Origin: Bradysia coprophila
Taxonomy: Eukaryota > Arthropoda > Insecta > Diptera > Sciaridae
Assembly (NCBI RefSeq): GCF_014529535.1
Contig: NW_023503295.1
Coordinates: 4,281,128-4,345,127, forward strand
Reading direction: 5' to 3'
Length of the DNA stretch: 64,000 nt
In this document: positions 46,613-57,619 of the stretch, piece after piece
Layout of the letters: each line of letters opens with the position of its first letter
How positions within the stretch are numbered: the first letter of the stretch is position 1
Notes under the pieces: generated by a model
Seen by the model: the letters and a program-made list of their open reading frames with translations, nothing else
What the model was told of the DNA's origin: nothing
Database searches by the model: none
Position numbers and translations under genes: made by a program

Positions 46613-48062
46613 AGCCCCGTACGAAGTACTGGGGGCTTATAAGATTAATATGCCGTTTGTAACACATCGAATTGGAAGCAGACAGTAAGGGCAAAGCATT
46701 TAGTTATGTTCATAGATGACGAATCCGCAATAAAAAAAATGTCCGTCCGTCCGTCTGTGACCCCTCTAGCTTGAGCAAATCACAACCTTTTTTCAAAATT
46801 CTTTTTTTCCCCGATTGGTATCGACAAAAGTAAGGTCAAGTTCGAAAATGGGCATGGTAGGGTCGGCCCTTCAAGAGCTAGGGCCCTATAGGTGTTTTTC
46901 AGTCTTTCGACTATATCTACCGAAATACGCACGCAATAGCTGCTTGTGATATATCAAATGAAAGGTATTGACGAGTAGAACAAAGTTGCTGAACATTGTT
47001 TTTGGGTAAGATGCAACGTGGGCTTGTTGGGAGGGCTCAAAGGTCGTTCCTCGGTCCTAAGTGTTTTTTGCACATAAATCGAGTAAATCTCATCCGATTT
47101 TGCTAGATTTAGTTTTTTATGGAAGGTAATTGAATACCGAAAAGAACGTAGCGAAAAAAGTTTCAAATTTGGGCCCTTGGACTAAGACCGCTACGCTACT
47201 CGGCCCTAAGTGTTTTTTGCACATAAATCTAATAAATCTCATCCGATTTTGCTAGTTTTTGTTTGATTTGAGAGATAATTGAATGCCGAATAGAATTATG
47301 GCAAAAAAAGTTTCAAATTTGGGCCCTTGGACCTAGGCCGCTACTCGGCCCTAAGTGTTTTTGCACATAAATCGAGTAAATCTTATCCGATTTTGCTAGA
47401 TTTAGTTTTTTATGGAAGGTAATTGAATACCGAAAAGAACGTAGCGAAAAAAGTTTCAAATTTGGGCCCTTGGACTAAGACCGCTACTCGGCCCTAAGTG
47501 TTTTTTGCACATAAATCTAATAAATCTCATCCGATTTTGTAGTTTTTGTTTGATTTGAGAGATAATTGAATGCCGAATAGAATTATGGCAAAAAAAGTTT
47601 CAAATTTGAGCCCTTGGACTAAGGCCGCTACTCGGCCCTAAGTGTTTTTTGCACATAAATCGAGTAAATCTCATTCGATTTTGCTAGTTTTTGTTTCATT
47701 TGAGAGATAATTGAATGCCAAATAGAATGGCAAAAAAAGTTTCAAATTTGGGCCCTTGCACTAAGGCAATGGAAAGTTGGCAAAAAAGTTTGGGTTTCTA
47801 AAATAATGTCGTAAATTGTTGGTTTTATTTGAGAGGTACTTCGTACGGGCTTTCGTAATTGCGCTATGCGCAATTTTAAAAATGAACACTTTCAGTAAAT
47901 TTGACCACGCTGAACTTGACTTGCATTTTGGTAACAGACGCATTAGAGGGTTGTAGACGTATTAGGGTTCCGGGCGTATTACGGCTACGGACGTATTATG
48001 GTTACGGACGAAATAGGATTACGGGACGTACGGGGCTAAGTCGCAGCAAACGCTCCGACTGT
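46613..48062 (+). mobile_element. Helentron/HINE-like non-autonomous repeat, copy 2
   Basis: Same architecture as 5721-6950. The left end is AGCCCCGTACGAAGTACT, and about five ~145-bp tandem units (47020-47760) are marked by CTACTCGGCCCTAAGTG and GGGCCCTTGGACTAAG. An inverted GTACGGGGCT follows at the right, then AGTCGCAGCAAACGCTCCGA, folding as AGTCG/CGACT and followed by CTGA. The units differ between copies more than within a copy, so each array has been homogenised or expanded locally. Confidence 0.65.
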
Positions 48063-48466
48063 TCTGATGCCTTGTTTTATATAATTCGTTTATTCAATCA
48101 AATTAGAAAATATACACAAAATTATATTCTAGATAAAGATAAATTTACAGCCTTCCAGACTTTTTCAAATTTAAGTTCCGACATTTCTTTACACTTTTAT
48201 ATTAATAACTTGACAATTCAGAAAAATGGTGAGATTTATTATTGTCTTAGAAATTTCTTTGGTGCATGTTGCCACCTGAGGATTGAAAAAAGACTCGAAA
48301 AAACAATCAATATTCTCGTTTTTTATATATATAGAAATTTGCTTAACCTAAGGGGTACGACAAAAGTCGAATGGCTATAAGTAGCCAAATCAAATCAAGA
48401 TTTATCAATATGCCATGCCAGTGCCTATTATTTTTATGATCAAGTACTGTCATTCTCGATACACTA
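48063..48466. other. Sequence between the repeat and the LINE frame
   Basis: Probably the 3' part of the minus-strand LINE remnant or unique DNA. No protein similarity and no clear poly(T) tail marking the LINE end. Confidence 0.4.
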
Positions 48467-49730
48467 TCATGACAAAGACAATAGTTTGGATTCATTACTC
48501 CTCAGTATTACATGGGGAGGCTTGTAAGTGCTGTTAGCAAATCGTTCATTTGAAAAATTTCCAAATTTACTTATGACAATGTTATCATGTAAATACGTTT
48601 TCTTGAGCATATTCCTCGCCAAGTCAAACAGGTATAGATTGAGCCTTGGCACTTTCGTGATACTGTGCAATTCTTCAGTAGATATAAACTTGAAGTTCGT
48701 TGCCGACCTTCGAAAACCCATTGCCATGCGTAGACATTTATTCTCAAAAACTTTCAATTTCTTTATAAGATACTTAGGCAAATTATGCCAAATCGGTATA
48801 GCATACGTGAGAACCGGTCGCAATATGGTAAGATAAGTTTTAATCTTCACAGCTTGTGAAATGCCATTATTTACCCTCATAATTGGATAAAGCTTGTGCA
48901 ACCCTGAGTATGCTTTCAGCAACGTTCTATTCACATGTTCATTATGCTTAAGGTTGGGTTGTATGTGATAACCCAGGTAACGAACACTTTTCTTGAATGG
49001 TATATCCGAATCATTGATTCTCAAAGCAGATACGCCTTCTGAAAGTTTCAGGTAGTTGGCCCTGCAAATAAGGAGTGCTTCGGACTTTCCGGCATTAACT
49101 CTAATCTTCCACTTTTCATAGTAGTTCTGTAGCCTGTTAAGATGGCCTTGAACATTTGATCTCGCTTTGTTTACTCTAGTCGAGAAAGTATTCGTATCGT
49201 CAGCAAATATTGTCAAGGTAGTGTTCATATGTGTTGGCAGATCAAACATGAATATTATAAACAGTAGCGGCCCCAGTATAGAACCCTGTGGTACCCCATC
49301 GTTTACAGTTACTGGGTTCGACAATGCCTCTCCCAACTTAACCCTGAAATTTCTATCCTTGAGGTACGATATTATAATTTTGATAAGATATGTGGGGAAA
49401 TTCAACTTTATCAATTTGTAAATGAGTCCATCCACTCACATTGTGTCGAAGGCTTTTTCTATGTCTAGGAAAGCAGCTATTGTAATCTTTTTGTCGTTGA
49501 AGCCAATGATTGCCTCTTCGTATAATCTCAAGAGCGCATGCATTGTCGAATGTTTGTTCCTAAAACCGAATTGGCTGTTAGGCAACAAGTCGTTAACATC
49601 GCAGAAGTTCAGCATACGATTGTGCAGAACCTTTTCAAGTACTTTGCTCAAGCTATTCAAAAGACTAATAGGTCTCAAGTTTTTTGCCTCATTTGCAGGC
49701 GTCTGGAATGGTATTACGGCAGTAATTTTG
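48467..49730 (-). pseudogene. Jockey-like LINE reverse transcriptase, 5'-truncated, one nonsense codon
   Basis: The frame runs from NLRPISLLNSLSKVLEKVLH through motif A (AAFLDIEKAFDTM), motif B (DGVPQGSILGPLLF) and motif C (TIFADDTNTF). It continues into the thumb and C-terminal region (RYLGYHIQPNLKH, LRPVLTYAIPIWH). The only break is TGA at 49436-49438, where related enzymes usually have Trp (FDTxW). The endonuclease and ORF1 are missing, as usual for 5'-truncated LINE copies. The decay is slight, so insertion was fairly recent. Confidence 0.88.
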
Positions 49731-49734
49731 TATC

Positions 49735-50197
49735 GACTACTATTCTTTTACCTTATCAATACGCTTCGCTATTTCGCGAATACCTGTCGTTACAACCAAG
49801 GCTGTATACTTTGGGGAGGTCACGCAGATGCAGATACGCGGGTTACACACCACGTTTCATACAAAAATTTCACCACGCCTTACAAATTCAATTTTGGTGA
49901 ATTTGTTTGTATGGAAAAGGTGTGTTCCCGCGTATCTAATAAAATGGCGATCTGCGTGACCTCCCCAAAGTATACAGCCTTGGTTACAACAGATTCAGTG
50001 ATTGCTACCAAGAGAAAATTATTAAATTGTTATCGGCGGATTTTGATCAAATGAGCGTACATGATCTCAGAAACAGTAATCAGTTTTTCAATCAATATTT
50101 GTTATTTGCACCTCTCGTGAGAGGTGAGTCTGTTTATATGAAATCGCTATGTCCTCAGCTACATACAAAGTTTGACATTCGACCATACCTTGTGTAA
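49735..50197 (+). pseudogene. Unidentified coding remnant split by a MITE
   Basis: Leaving out the MITE and one target-duplication copy, a single frame of about 90 codons reads through the junction. On the left it includes FFYLINTLRYFANTCRYN; on the right RFSDCYQEKIIKLLSADFD, NQFFNQYLLFAPLVRG and FDIRPYLV before a stop at 50195-50197. The 5' end abuts the LINE. I do not recognise the family. The composition looks like real protein rather than noise, but that is a judgement by eye. Confidence 0.4.
49797..49982. mobile_element. hAT-like MITE (186 bp)
   Basis: Perfect 8-bp duplication GTTACAAC at 49789-49796 and 49983-49990. Termini CAAGGCTGTATACTTTGGGG and inverse. The arms share TCACGCAGATgCAGATACGCG-like sequence. 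The same family occurs nested at 59426-59775. No coding capacity. Confidence 0.92.
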
Positions 50198-50199
50198 GA

Positions 50200-50683
50200 G
50201 AAGAAGATATTTTGACAAGTATCGCATCGCAAAATGTAGAAAGAGAAGCAAATACGCCAAGGCAAGTTATACCTAACTGGCATTTGGTCATCTTGCTCTG
50301 ATCATAACACTATATTCACATTTCTGGCGAAACAGCCCCAGTGAGTTTACAATATCCTCATATATGACATTGGCAGAACCTATAAGGAAAGTACATTGAG
50401 ATAGCATAGAGGGAATTTTCACCCTCTGTAATTGTATTATTGCTCTCAAGTACAACAATTGATAACAAAACTTACTAGATCTTTTATGTGTGTGATAACA
50501 GGTACAACGTGTGTGCTGTGAGCGTCGACTGATGCTTCACACCGCCTCTTAGAACGATTTCGTACCAGAACAGATCAGTTTAGACCACTTATGCCAGTTA
50601 CGCTAACCCATCCAAACGAACAAAATTGGAACTAAGCCGACAGCAAATTCTTTTTCGTTCTTCAACAAATCAACTGGATCAAG
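50200..50683 (+). promoter_or_regulatory. RpL14 upstream region, with pyrimidine tract near the start site
   Basis: The 5' flank of RpL14. TTCTTTTTCGTTCTTC at about 50648-50663 is a pyrimidine tract of the kind that begins ribosomal-protein (TOP) transcripts, so transcription probably starts there. It would leave a ~30-base 5' UTR. Exact start is inferred. Confidence 0.5.
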
Positions 50684-51959
50684 ATGGTAAGTGCGTGCGA
50701 TATTTTTTGTGAATTTCGTGTAAATTAAAAGTGTTAAATTAACGAAATGGCATTAAATCGCTGCAATAGTGTCTACTAAATGCAATCGTCGCATTATTTG
50801 CCGGAAATTTAGCTAATTTTGAGATTTTTTTTTGTGTAAATATGACTGCCACATCAACCACATGGCTCGTTTACAGAGCGTATATTTTGATGTTATTTAT
50901 GGTCATATTTTCAATGGAAACGTTTTTCGCTAAATTCAATCAACGTTCACGATAAACGGTTCCTTGATCACGGGACATAATTTTGTGTTTTGTGTCCGTT
51001 CCGATGAAAATAATTTTCTAAAGTGAGGTTATGTTTTCCAGCCATTCCAAAGATACGTTGAGACAGGCCGCATTGCCAAATGTACATCAGGAAAACTCCG
51101 AGGCAAGATCGTCAGCATCGTCGATTGTATCGATCAAACCCGGGTAAGTTTCAATCATTCTTCGCATACAAACGGTGAATGTGTAACAGCCATTTGTTTA
51201 CATTCACACACCAAGCCAATGATGATCCTTTAGATATATAGGAATTGCCGGCTGATACACATATGAAGCTAACTTTCTACCTGAGAATCCACTCATCGAT
51301 CAAAATGTCGATGTTCACGTGTGAGAATTGATGAGCTCATGGCATTTTTGTTTGTTTGTTTTGCAGGTGCTCGTTGATGGACCACAGAGCGGAGTTCCTC
51401 GACAAGCTTATCGGCTAAACAATTTACAATTGACGAAATTCAAATTGAACTTCCCATACCATGCACCAACTAGAGTGGTTCGCAAACAATGGGCTGGTGC
51501 CGATTTGACCAAGAAATGGGAAGAAAGTGCCTGGGCACAAAAGTCCAAGAATGTGAAGAAAGTGAGTGGAAATTTTTTGTTGTTCTTATCGCGTCACATA
51601 ACGCTTCGACAATGATGATCCAGATAACATATAGGAATTGCCGTCTGATACACACCTGTAGATATTATTCAATACTGACCCGTCTCATTCCATTTACCAT
51701 CAACGTCCAGCATTGTCTAACCATTGACGACTAATTTGGCGAAAAATTTTCCCATTTTCAGCGCACAGCTTTGAACGATTTCGACCGTTTCAAATTGAGA
51801 TTCGCCAAGAAGCAACGGAACAAATTGCTTACCGTTGCATACAACACCTTGAAGAAGAGGACAAAGGCCGATGGTTCCGTCAGAGTACTGAAGAAAGACC
51901 GTAAACTTCGCATTCAAGAGTTGAAAAAAGCTGGAAAGAAAGCTGGCGCCAAGAAGTAA
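50684..51959 (+). CDS. RpL14: Ribosomal protein L14 (eL14), 4 exons
   Basis: A structural protein of the 60S subunit. Exons: 50684-50686 (the start codon only), 51042-51143, 51367-51561, 51762-51959. The product is 165 residues, matching the fly protein. It has PFQRYVETGRIAKCTSGKLR, DQTRVLVDGP, GVPRQAYRLNNLQLTKFKLN, APTRVVRKQW, NDFDRFKLRFAKKQRNK and TLKKRTKADG. The basic tail ends in KKAGAKK. An exon carrying just ATG before the first intron is common among ribosomal-protein genes. Introns 2 and 3 each carry a C/D-box-like RNA. AATAAA follows at about 51991-51996. Confidence 0.97.
51212..51292 (+). ncRNA. Candidate box C/D snoRNA in RpL14 intron 2
   Basis: C box ATGATGA (51219-51225), D'-like CTGA (51252-51255) and D box CTGA (51281-51284), 66 nt from C to D. 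The 15-nt stretch before D' (ATATAGGAATTGCCG) is shared with the element in intron 3, which suggests a conserved guide. The terminal stem is weak. Ribosomal-protein introns are typical snoRNA hosts. The rRNA target was not identified by eye. Confidence 0.6.
51605..51686 (+). ncRNA. Candidate box C/D snoRNA in RpL14 intron 3
   Basis: C box ATGATGA (51612-51618), D'-like CTGA (51645-51648) and D box CTGA (51675-51678), 67 nt from C to D, the same spacing as the intron 2 copy. The guide-like ATATAGGAATTGCCG is kept, while the region before D differs (GATATTATTCAATA). It looks like a diverged paralog of the intron 2 RNA. Confidence 0.6.
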
Positions 51960-52317
51960 ATTGTGAAGAACTTTGGATTTCTTGTGGAAAATAAAACATT
52001 TTAAGAAAATCAAATCTGTTGTTCATCGACGCGGGGCAATAGACGTCGCGCTGTGATGTTTACGAGAAACGTAGAAAAAATGATTCGAGAATTTCGTTTT
52101 TGTCGTCAGTGGTACAGTGTGAGGAACAGCTTGCACAAGCTTGCACAGCTTTCAGCGAATAACGTGCGACGGCAAAGTAAAACATTTCAATTTTTGTTCA
52201 TGTAAGTGTAATAGCTGATGTAGTTGCATTGAGCTGGCAGCCTTTTCAATCTGAATGCTAAGAAATGCTCGGACTGAAGTAGATGTTTGTAGCAGATACC
52301 AGCGCATTCTTCATACG
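51960..52317 (+). other. RpL14 3' UTR and flank
   Basis: AATAAA at about 51991-51996 gives a short 3' UTR. The rest, up to the target duplication of the next element, shows no recognised gene. Confidence 0.6.
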
Positions 52318-52325
52318 ATAAGATG

Positions 52326-53721
52326 CAGGGCTTACTTTAGAGAATTAAAATTCTGAAAATTCTGAAAAAGTTCCGAAAAATTCTGAAAAAATTCCTAAAA
52401 CATAGCTAACGCCGACCCGTACGAAACACCTATTCGTATCAAAAGCCTTCAATGTGAAACTCTTCATTTCTTTTACTTCATTCTCTACTGAAAAGCTATT
52501 CGCCCTTTGAAATCACTTACATTATCCACTCTTTGCCTTGTTATCATATACAACTAAATTGCCGGAGGCAATATAGACAGCCCCGTACGAAGTCAAATTT
52601 CATAAATTCCTATTTAAACAGCTATATACCGCTATATTTACCTATATTTTCCTATAAATAAACATTTCACAGATGAATATGCTATTATATAGCTCTATAT
52701 GCCTGTATATAGCTCAATATAGCTGTATATAGGTATATATAGATGTCCGTATATGGAATCCCTGAAACCCCTCACACTTAACACATTATTTCCATGTTAA
52801 CAGAAACTCTCTAAGTATCATTTTTCCCAAGATATTTCTATTTTACTAAAATCCAATATGGCCGCCGGCAGCCATTTTGTTAGGAAACCGAAAATAGTAC
52901 CGACGCTTTACATTCGTTAATACCTTTCAAACAAAAAAAAATTCATGAAATTCGGTCAAAATTTACTCGAGATATTGTCAAAATACACCACGTTCACTGT
53001 ACTTCCGAGTAGCCAGATAAGAGCTCACTCCAAGAGACCTAGCTCACGCTCCGGAGAACATAATTTCATAAAAAAAATTTCCCTGATTGGTACGGTCATT
53101 ACCTATCTAATAAAGCTAAAACAGACGAAATATGTTCAAATGTGGCCGACCTACAAGCAAAAACTGCTTGCCGCCCTGTGCCTTTTCCACACCAAGGGGT
53201 CTAACCCACGAGTCGGTCATCCGATTTCCATAAACTTTTTTTTTGTCGATCGGTATTGTAAATACCTTTTATTTGACGTATCACTTACAAGTTTAACGTT
53301 TAAATGTCCGGAGATATCTTCGAAAAACCGTAAAGCACTTATTGGGCCACAGCTCGGGAGGGGTCGATCCAAAATCACTCATCTTCGAACTTAGCCTGTC
53401 TTTTGACATTACCAAACGGGAAAAAAAAGAATTTTCAAAATCGGATGCGTTTTACTCAAGTTATCGTGCAGACAGACAGACGGACAGACGGACATTTTTT
53501 TTTTCGCGGATTTGGCATCTCTAGACAACCACAATAGGTTTCCCCTTACTCAGGGAGTCCAATTCGATGTGTTACAAACGTATGCGTAAACCTATAAGAC
53601 CCCAGTACTTCGTACGGGTCTAAAAATATTTCGGAATTGTTAGGAATTTTTTCAGAATTTTTCGGAACTTTTTCAGAATTTTCGGAATTTTCAGAATTTT
53701 AATTCTCTAAAGTAAGCCCTG
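52326..53721. mobile_element. hAT-like 1.4-kb foldback element with nested CCCGTACGAAG repeat
   Basis: Perfect 8-bp duplication ATAAGATG at 52318-52325 and 53722-53729. Termini CAGGGCTTACTTTAGAGAAT and inverse, followed by GAAAATTCTGAAAAAGTTCC-type repeats. The interior holds AGCCCCGTACGAAGTC (52582) and GTACTTCGTACGGGTCT (53606-53622), the subterminal motif of the Helentron-like family, so one element is nested in the other. A cluster of TATATAGC-type repeats lies at 52620-52745. Confidence 0.85.
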
Positions 53722-53729
53722 ATAAGATG

Positions 53730-55440
53730 CAAGGTCATTGTCGATTCAATGTTATTGCTGCATTGAAAAAAACTGTTGCATCGACATTGAAATAAAAATT
53801 CTTAACGTCGTTGCATACGTCTTGTATGAGTACTGAAGTTTGTTAGTGCACATCCAAACAGGAATCGGCCACTGGCACTCGTTTCGTTGTATTGACAATT
53901 TCACACATTGCGTTAATGAAGCCAGATACCGAACCTGTTGCATAAATAGCTTCCTCTGTTTGGGAATCTATTCACGGTCAAATGTTTTTTTACCTGTTGA
54001 CGTTGACGGTGTTCATCAGACGTCCCACATGTCCGACTTGTCCGATTTGTCCGACTTTTTCAACATTTGTCCGACTTGTCCGACTTTTTGATAAAAATTG
54101 TCCGATTTTGTCCGACTTTTCTTCAGTAATGAGAATTTGTAAAAGTATATGTCTCTTTCTTCTAAATTGATTTTGTTAGAAAAATTGAAAGAAAAAATTT
54201 TGCTCGCTCCGCTCGCTTTTACTTTAATAAAAATCTTCATTTTGTAAGAACAGACATGAATTTGTGATGTTTATATTCAGACAGAAAACCAAAATAGTCT
54301 GAGAAATACTTCGAAACACCCGAAACAGGATTTATTGTAGAGTTTGTGGAGGGAGACCAACTTGTTAAAGGAATTTCTTCCCAACTTATTATCCTGAAGA
54401 GCTGCTTCTGTACAAAGAACATGAACTGTCATTCATAAATCAGATATTTTTAGGGATCTTTTAAATGAACTGTACTCCCTAGCTGAAGGAAAATAAAATA
54501 AAGTCGAAAAATATCGTTCGTACTTCTTCCAGCCTTTCTAATAGTAGATTACTATATCAGGGAGGTAAGGAGATATCTAGTATTCAGATGAGTAAAGGCA
54601 TACGTAGCCCGATGTACGTTTACTCATCGTGATACTAGATATCGAGTTACCTTCCTGATATAGTATGCTATACGAGCGATGTAAAGGCTTTTCCCTAGGG
54701 AGGGAAAGAAGGACATTACATACATAGTAAAGTAAAGATTTTTTACAAACATTTTTGAATTTTAGTATGCGTTTTTGAGACATATGAATAGGTAAAAGTC
54801 TAATATTCTATCTACACACTTTTGAGCTAGACTTAAGAACTTCAAAGCGTCGAGTTTTATTTTCCGTCGCACTCACGGCGTGAAATATGAACGAGCACGT
54901 CAGCCAATATAGAATCATGAAAATTCCGCAGGATTTCTCGAGGATCCGGTCTATGCGAGGGTCTATGTATTTTACAGAAATCTTTAAAGGAATGAGTTTT
55001 ACTATGTAAATTATATTGTGTTATATTCTCACAAGGAGTTGTCGAATCCCTCAAATAAAGTTCCTTTTACTACGACTTTTATCGCGAAAAAATGTCCGAC
55101 TTTGTCCGACTTTTTTGGGACAAATGTCTGACTTTATGTACGTCGGACACCCACACCCCCAACACGGGCCCGATCACTCCCCCCACGCATGGCATCTCAC
55201 ATTCTCCAATTATACACTTGGTGAATCGCGCAGATACTTCTGACACTACATCAGTTTTGTATGTCGACAGCTCCACCCCCCCCATTGCGTGGAATTTTTT
55301 TAAATCAGCCAATTTATATCGACTGGGTTGACATTGACAGCTGTTGACATTTCTGTCTTAAAAAAAAAACTTCTCAAACAACGTGCACGAGAAATGCACA
55401 TACTTCGAAACCTCAAAATAAAATAAAGTTTCGGTCGACA
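53730..55440. other. Intergenic sequence with a TGTCCGACTT minisatellite
   Basis: TGTCCGACTT/TGTCCGATTT units are repeated at about 54030-54121 and again, in the same orientation, at 55092-55130. A hairpin lies at about 54568-54658 (GATATCTAGTAT and inverse). No conserved protein. This stretch is duplicated with errors at 62568-64000. Confidence 0.6.
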
Positions 55441-55460
55441 ATAAAGATAAAATAACAAAA

Positions 55461-56466
55461 ATGTTGCGAAGACAGGCCCGTTTACGGCGAGAATACTTGT
55501 ACAGAAAATGTGCCGAAGATAAGCATAAACAGCTACAAGAGAAAAAAGACCGACTAAAACGGAGCTTAGATGAAGGAATTCCTATACATGGTGATCTACG
55601 GAGGGAAGCGCTATCGCTTCAAGATAAATTGAAATGGAACGATGAAGGTTCGTGTTACTCAATTACTCTACCAGTTTCGAAAGTCGAATAATAATTTCCT
55701 TTCTTCAGGTCCAAGTGCAGCGGCTGCAATTAGCGGTGTTAGTGGTGGAGCTAATACAGCCAATTCACAAGACGATGAGTACAGATATGCAGGGTGTGAA
55801 GATCCGAAAATCATGATCACAACCTCACGTGACCCGTCAGCTCGATTGAAGATGTTTGTTAAGGAGCTCCGTCTAATCTTTCCGAATGCTCAACGCATGA
55901 ACCGTGGTAACTACGAAATGAAACAGCTAATTCATGCGTGCCGGGCGAACGACGTGACCGATTTCGTTGTGGTACATGAACATCGAGGTGTTCCCGATAA
56001 CTTAGTCATCTGCCATCTGCCGCACGGACCAACTGCCTATTTCAATTTATCTGGTGTGGTTATGCGACACGACGTACCCGACATTGGACCGATGAGTGAA
56101 CAGAAGCCGCATCTGATATTCCACAATTTCAAAACAAAATTGGCCGAACGAACCATGTCCATTTTGAAGTATTTGTTTCCCGTGCCCAAAGAGGACTCGA
56201 AACGTGTGATCACTTTTGCCAATCATGACGATTACATTGCGTTCCGCCATCACACATACAAATACGTTGAACGTGAAATTGATATGACGGAAGTCGGACC
56301 GAGATTCCAGTTGAAATTGTATCAAATCAAATTGGGTACATTAGATGAGGTGCAGTCTGCTGACACTGAATGGGTTTTGAGACCGTATATGAATACAGCG
56401 GCAAAGAGAAGATTTTTGTCAGACGAAGATGGGTGGGTGCAGGACGATGATGTTGAACAGAATTAA
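55461..56466 (+). CDS. Imp4: Imp4, U3 snoRNP / SSU processome protein (exons 55461-55647, 55709-56466)
   Basis: Imp4 binds U3 snoRNA with Imp3 and Mpp10 and is needed for early 18S rRNA cleavage in the nucleolus. The 314-residue product starts MLRRQARLRREYLYRKCAED. A 61-bp intron is followed by a Gly/Ser/Ala-rich linker and then the Brix domain. Landmarks: EDPKIMITTSRDPSARLKMF, FPNAQRMNRGNYEM, VVVHEHRGVPDNLVI, LPHGPTAYF, FPVPKEDSKRVITFAN, DYIAFRHH and EVGPRFQLKLYQIKLGTLD. The unspliced frame also stays open across part of the intron but loses the conserved N-terminus. Confidence 0.95.
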
Positions 56467-56493
56467 AGTATCCGAAATGCGAGAATTTGTCTT

Positions 56494-56655
56494 TTAAATT
56501 GTTACGTTTGTTGGATGGTACTGATCATACGCAGAATAAGCGGGTGAGTATTGATCAATATTTTTTACAAAAAAAAAATCCTCGAATTCAATATCAGTTA
56601 ATAAACGATCAAACTTTTCGCCAATTGCCGTAAGAGCACCCCAGGCGCAAAATAA
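56494..56655 (-). other. Possible unidentified terminal exon
   Basis: On the minus strand, an AG acceptor at 56656-56657 opens a 53-codon frame to TAA (56494-56496). It contains FCAWGALTAIGEKFDRLLTD and YSPAYSAYDQYHP. The peptide composition is plausible for coding, but I cannot assign a family, and its phase does not fit the NDOR1 exon just upstream. It may be chance sequence in the Imp4 3' flank. Confidence 0.25.
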
Positions 56656-56697
56656 CTAAGATTCAAATCACCCATCAATAAGACTTTAAAATCTCAC

Positions 56698-57619
56698 CTG
56701 AATCTATCTGATGCAACTGAACCATCGTCTCCGGAAACAGCTGTAAGCTATGTTCACTGAACAAGTCGAATAGATCGCGAACCTTATCCTTCGAATTGAT
56801 TGGTCTAACTACAAGGACATCACCGGCTGCCCACTGAATATGTTTGCTATTGAAGCTTATTAAACGAACGTCTTGAAAATGATCATTGGATGTGGTGCGA
56901 ACATTACTCTGAAAGAAAAGTGAAATTTGAGCCGTTCTGTGTATGGAACGGTTGCTTAATAATTCAATTCGTACCAACACTTTAGTCGTAAATGGTTTAT
57001 CGAAAACTGGGTCGACACAACCTTCATAAATGTCAGTGCTGTCTGGCTTCAGCTCACCCATATTCTCCTTATTGTCATCGATAATCGAAATATTCCATTT
57101 ATGCTGTTGCGGTATTGTGGTTAACATTTTGAGTCCATCTGGCAATGGACAAACATCTAATAGTTTCTTCCACATGTCCGCTATCCATGGAAAATACACT
57201 CCACTAGCACCCAGGTCATGTTGATCATCGCACAGACCGATTGGCGTAATTTCCCTTCCACCCAATTGGGTCAATCGCTTCGATAATCTCTTAGCCACGA
57301 AATTAAATTTACTGTAACTGGAATCGCCCAATCCCAAGACTCCATACTTAAGGCCGCTCAATGAATCGGTCGGTAAGTTTCTACGCAATAAAAATCTCCA
57401 AAATGATTTCATGTTATCCGGTTCGTCACCTTGTCCCGTTGTGGAACACACAAAAATCACTAGCACTTCATTTATTAAATTGGTAATATCATAGCTGTCC
57501 ATAGACTGAACGGGTCCATTGAAGTGGTACAGTTTCGATTCTCGATAAATTTGTTCAGCTAAATCTTGAGCTGTGCCTGTTTGACTGCCGTACAGTATGG
57601 TTATCTTTCTGTTAGTCAT
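56698..57619 (-). CDS. NDOR1/Tah18-like diflavin reductase, N-terminal part only (exons 56975-57619, 56698-56908)
   Basis: Tah18/NDOR1 passes electrons from NADPH via FAD and FMN to the Fe-S protein Dre2/CIAPIN1 in the cytosol. Exon 1 is a full flavodoxin domain: ILYGSQTGTAQDLAEQI (FMN phosphate loop), VCSTTGQGDEPDNM, GVLGLGDSSYSKFNFVAKRL and LCDDQHDLGA. Exon 2 begins the FAD-binding domain (FDKPFTTKVL, then FNSKHIQWAAGDVLVVRP). A donor GTGAGAT follows at 56692-56697. The FAD- and NADPH-binding half (about 300 residues in relatives) is not found. Imp4 begins opposite only ~230 bp further on. Either the remaining exons lie beyond Imp4, or this is a truncated copy or assembly break. Confidence 0.8.
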
